From positions 434,001 through 498,000 of the forward strand of contig NZ_CP024963.1 of assembly GCF_002803985.1 (NCBI RefSeq): DNA of 64,000 nt, written 5' to 3'. Made by a program: the position numbers and the translations under genes. The DNA comes from Williamsoniiplasma luminosum. GTDB taxonomy: Bacteria > Bacillota_I > Bacilli_A > Mycoplasmatales > Mycoplasmataceae. Numbering within the stretch: position 1 is the first letter of the stretch; every line of letters begins with the position of its first letter. The notes under the pieces are model-generated. The model had not been told where the DNA came from. It worked only from the letters and a program-made list of their open reading frames with translations, and searched no databases. Shown one piece after another: positions 63,520 through 64,000 of this stretch.

Positions 63520-64000
63520 ATGGGAAATATATTATTTTTCGCAGCAGAAAGTACCGGTAGAGATTTTTCGGAATATTTTATAAATTTTATATCTGGATTC
63601 TTTGGTACACCTGCGTTATTAATTGGTCTATTTGCATTAATAGGGACAATTATTCAACGAAAAAAAATTACAGAAATTATAACTTCAGTATTTAAAACCG
63701 TAATTGGATTCTTAATTATTGGTGGAGGAGCTGGAATAGTATCTGGAGCAATTGGCAAATTTGGTAAAGCATTCGAATTGTTATTCAGCAGACAGGGTTA
63801 TGTTGCTAATAACGATGTTATGCCTGGGCTATTAATGAGTTTTGAGCAACTACAATGAATAGCAACAGCGGGTTCATTAATATTAATATTTGGAATGTTG
63901 TTGAACTTGGTTATTGCAAGAATTTCACAAGTTAAATTTGTTTATTTGACTGGTCACTCAGCTTGATATTTTTCAACAATGTTAGCTTCAGTAATGGCTA
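63520..64000 (+). CDS. ulaA: PTS EIIC component, ascorbate (UlaA/SgaT) type, truncated by window end
   Basis: Sugar-transporting membrane subunit. Open to the right edge, 160 codons visible, with TGA Trp at 63856, 63964 region. The N-terminal EIIC (GutA-related) segments FGTPALLIGLFALIGTIIQRKK and IKTVIGFLIIGGGAGIV near residues 25-75 are the UlaA hallmark (family reads PALLLGLIALIGLLLQKK and GFLILGGGAGIV), with further helices after residue 105. AAGGAGGTA before ATG 63520. An EIIB gene should follow outside the window. Substrate could be L-ascorbate or another sugar handled by the neighbouring epimerase and kinase. Confidence 0.88.

Overview
The window is a 64 kb piece of a very AT-rich Mollicutes chromosome. 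In-frame TGA codons fall at conserved Trp positions in nearly every gene (SMC, PstCA, MetK, GapN, SufS and others), so genetic code 4 applies and all CDS ends here are given for that code. The rRNA operon has no tRNA in its spacer. The lipoproteins start MKKILxxL..ATT..VVxC, one is spiralin-like, and there is an Ula-type PTS, PstCA, GapN and PatB/MalY. Together these point to the Entomoplasmataceae/Spiroplasma branch (Mesoplasma, Entomoplasma, Williamsoniiplasma or Spiroplasma). Genus is not resolved from sequence alone.

Layout. (1) 1-12.1 kb is the conserved Firmicutes block rsmB, prpC, prkC, rsgA, rpe, thiN, rpmB, yloU, fakA, plsX, rnc. A large unknown membrane protein sits between rsmB and prpC, and tRNA-Leu(CAA) with two hypothetical genes sits after thiN. 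(2) 12.2-22.6 kb carries smc, a phosphate uptake operon (pstS, fused pstC-pstA, pstB, phoU), ftsY-ylxM and ymdB. (3) 22.6-24.6 kb is metK behind a candidate S-adenosylmethionine riboswitch with its own terminator, followed by cutC. (4) 24.6-28.6 kb is an accessory island: two tandem ABC-2-like permease paralogues without an ATPase, facing a family of multi-pass membrane proteins, one of which is an internally duplicated gene broken by an in-frame TAA. (5) 28.9-44.5 kb holds trmFO, manA, a formate/nitrite-type channel, ridA, an amino-acid permease, a PatB/MalY enzyme, coaX, a YhaM-like nuclease, an oxidoreductase, a K/E-rich membrane protein, and a minus-strand operon sufS-sufU-fthC-pgi. (6) 44.6-50.2 kb has two very large lipoproteins abutting a HIT-family gene, the arrangement known as P60/P80-HinT in Mycoplasma hominis. 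(7) 50.3-54.4 kb has dUTPase, an rRNA methyltransferase, gapN behind a 19-bp hairpin, and a spiralin-like lipoprotein. (8) 54.7-60.1 kb is a 16S-23S-5S operon with visible processing stems. (9) 60.2-64 kb is a pentose/ascorbate-type sugar locus: epimerase, ribokinase, RpiR regulator with an A16 tract in its promoter region, PTS EIIA, and the start of EIIC.

How the genes work together. Pst proteins import phosphate. Pgi, ManA, GapN, Rpe, RbsK and PTS proteins feed glycolysis and the pentose phosphate pathway, the main energy routes of these organisms. FakA and PlsX activate exogenous fatty acids for lipid synthesis. PrpC/PrkC form a Ser/Thr phosphorylation switch. SufS/SufU build Fe-S clusters or supply sulfur for tRNA thiolation. 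Rho-independent terminators are frequent, often overlap stop codons, and several serve convergent genes on both strands. No CRISPR array, intact insertion sequence or phage was seen.
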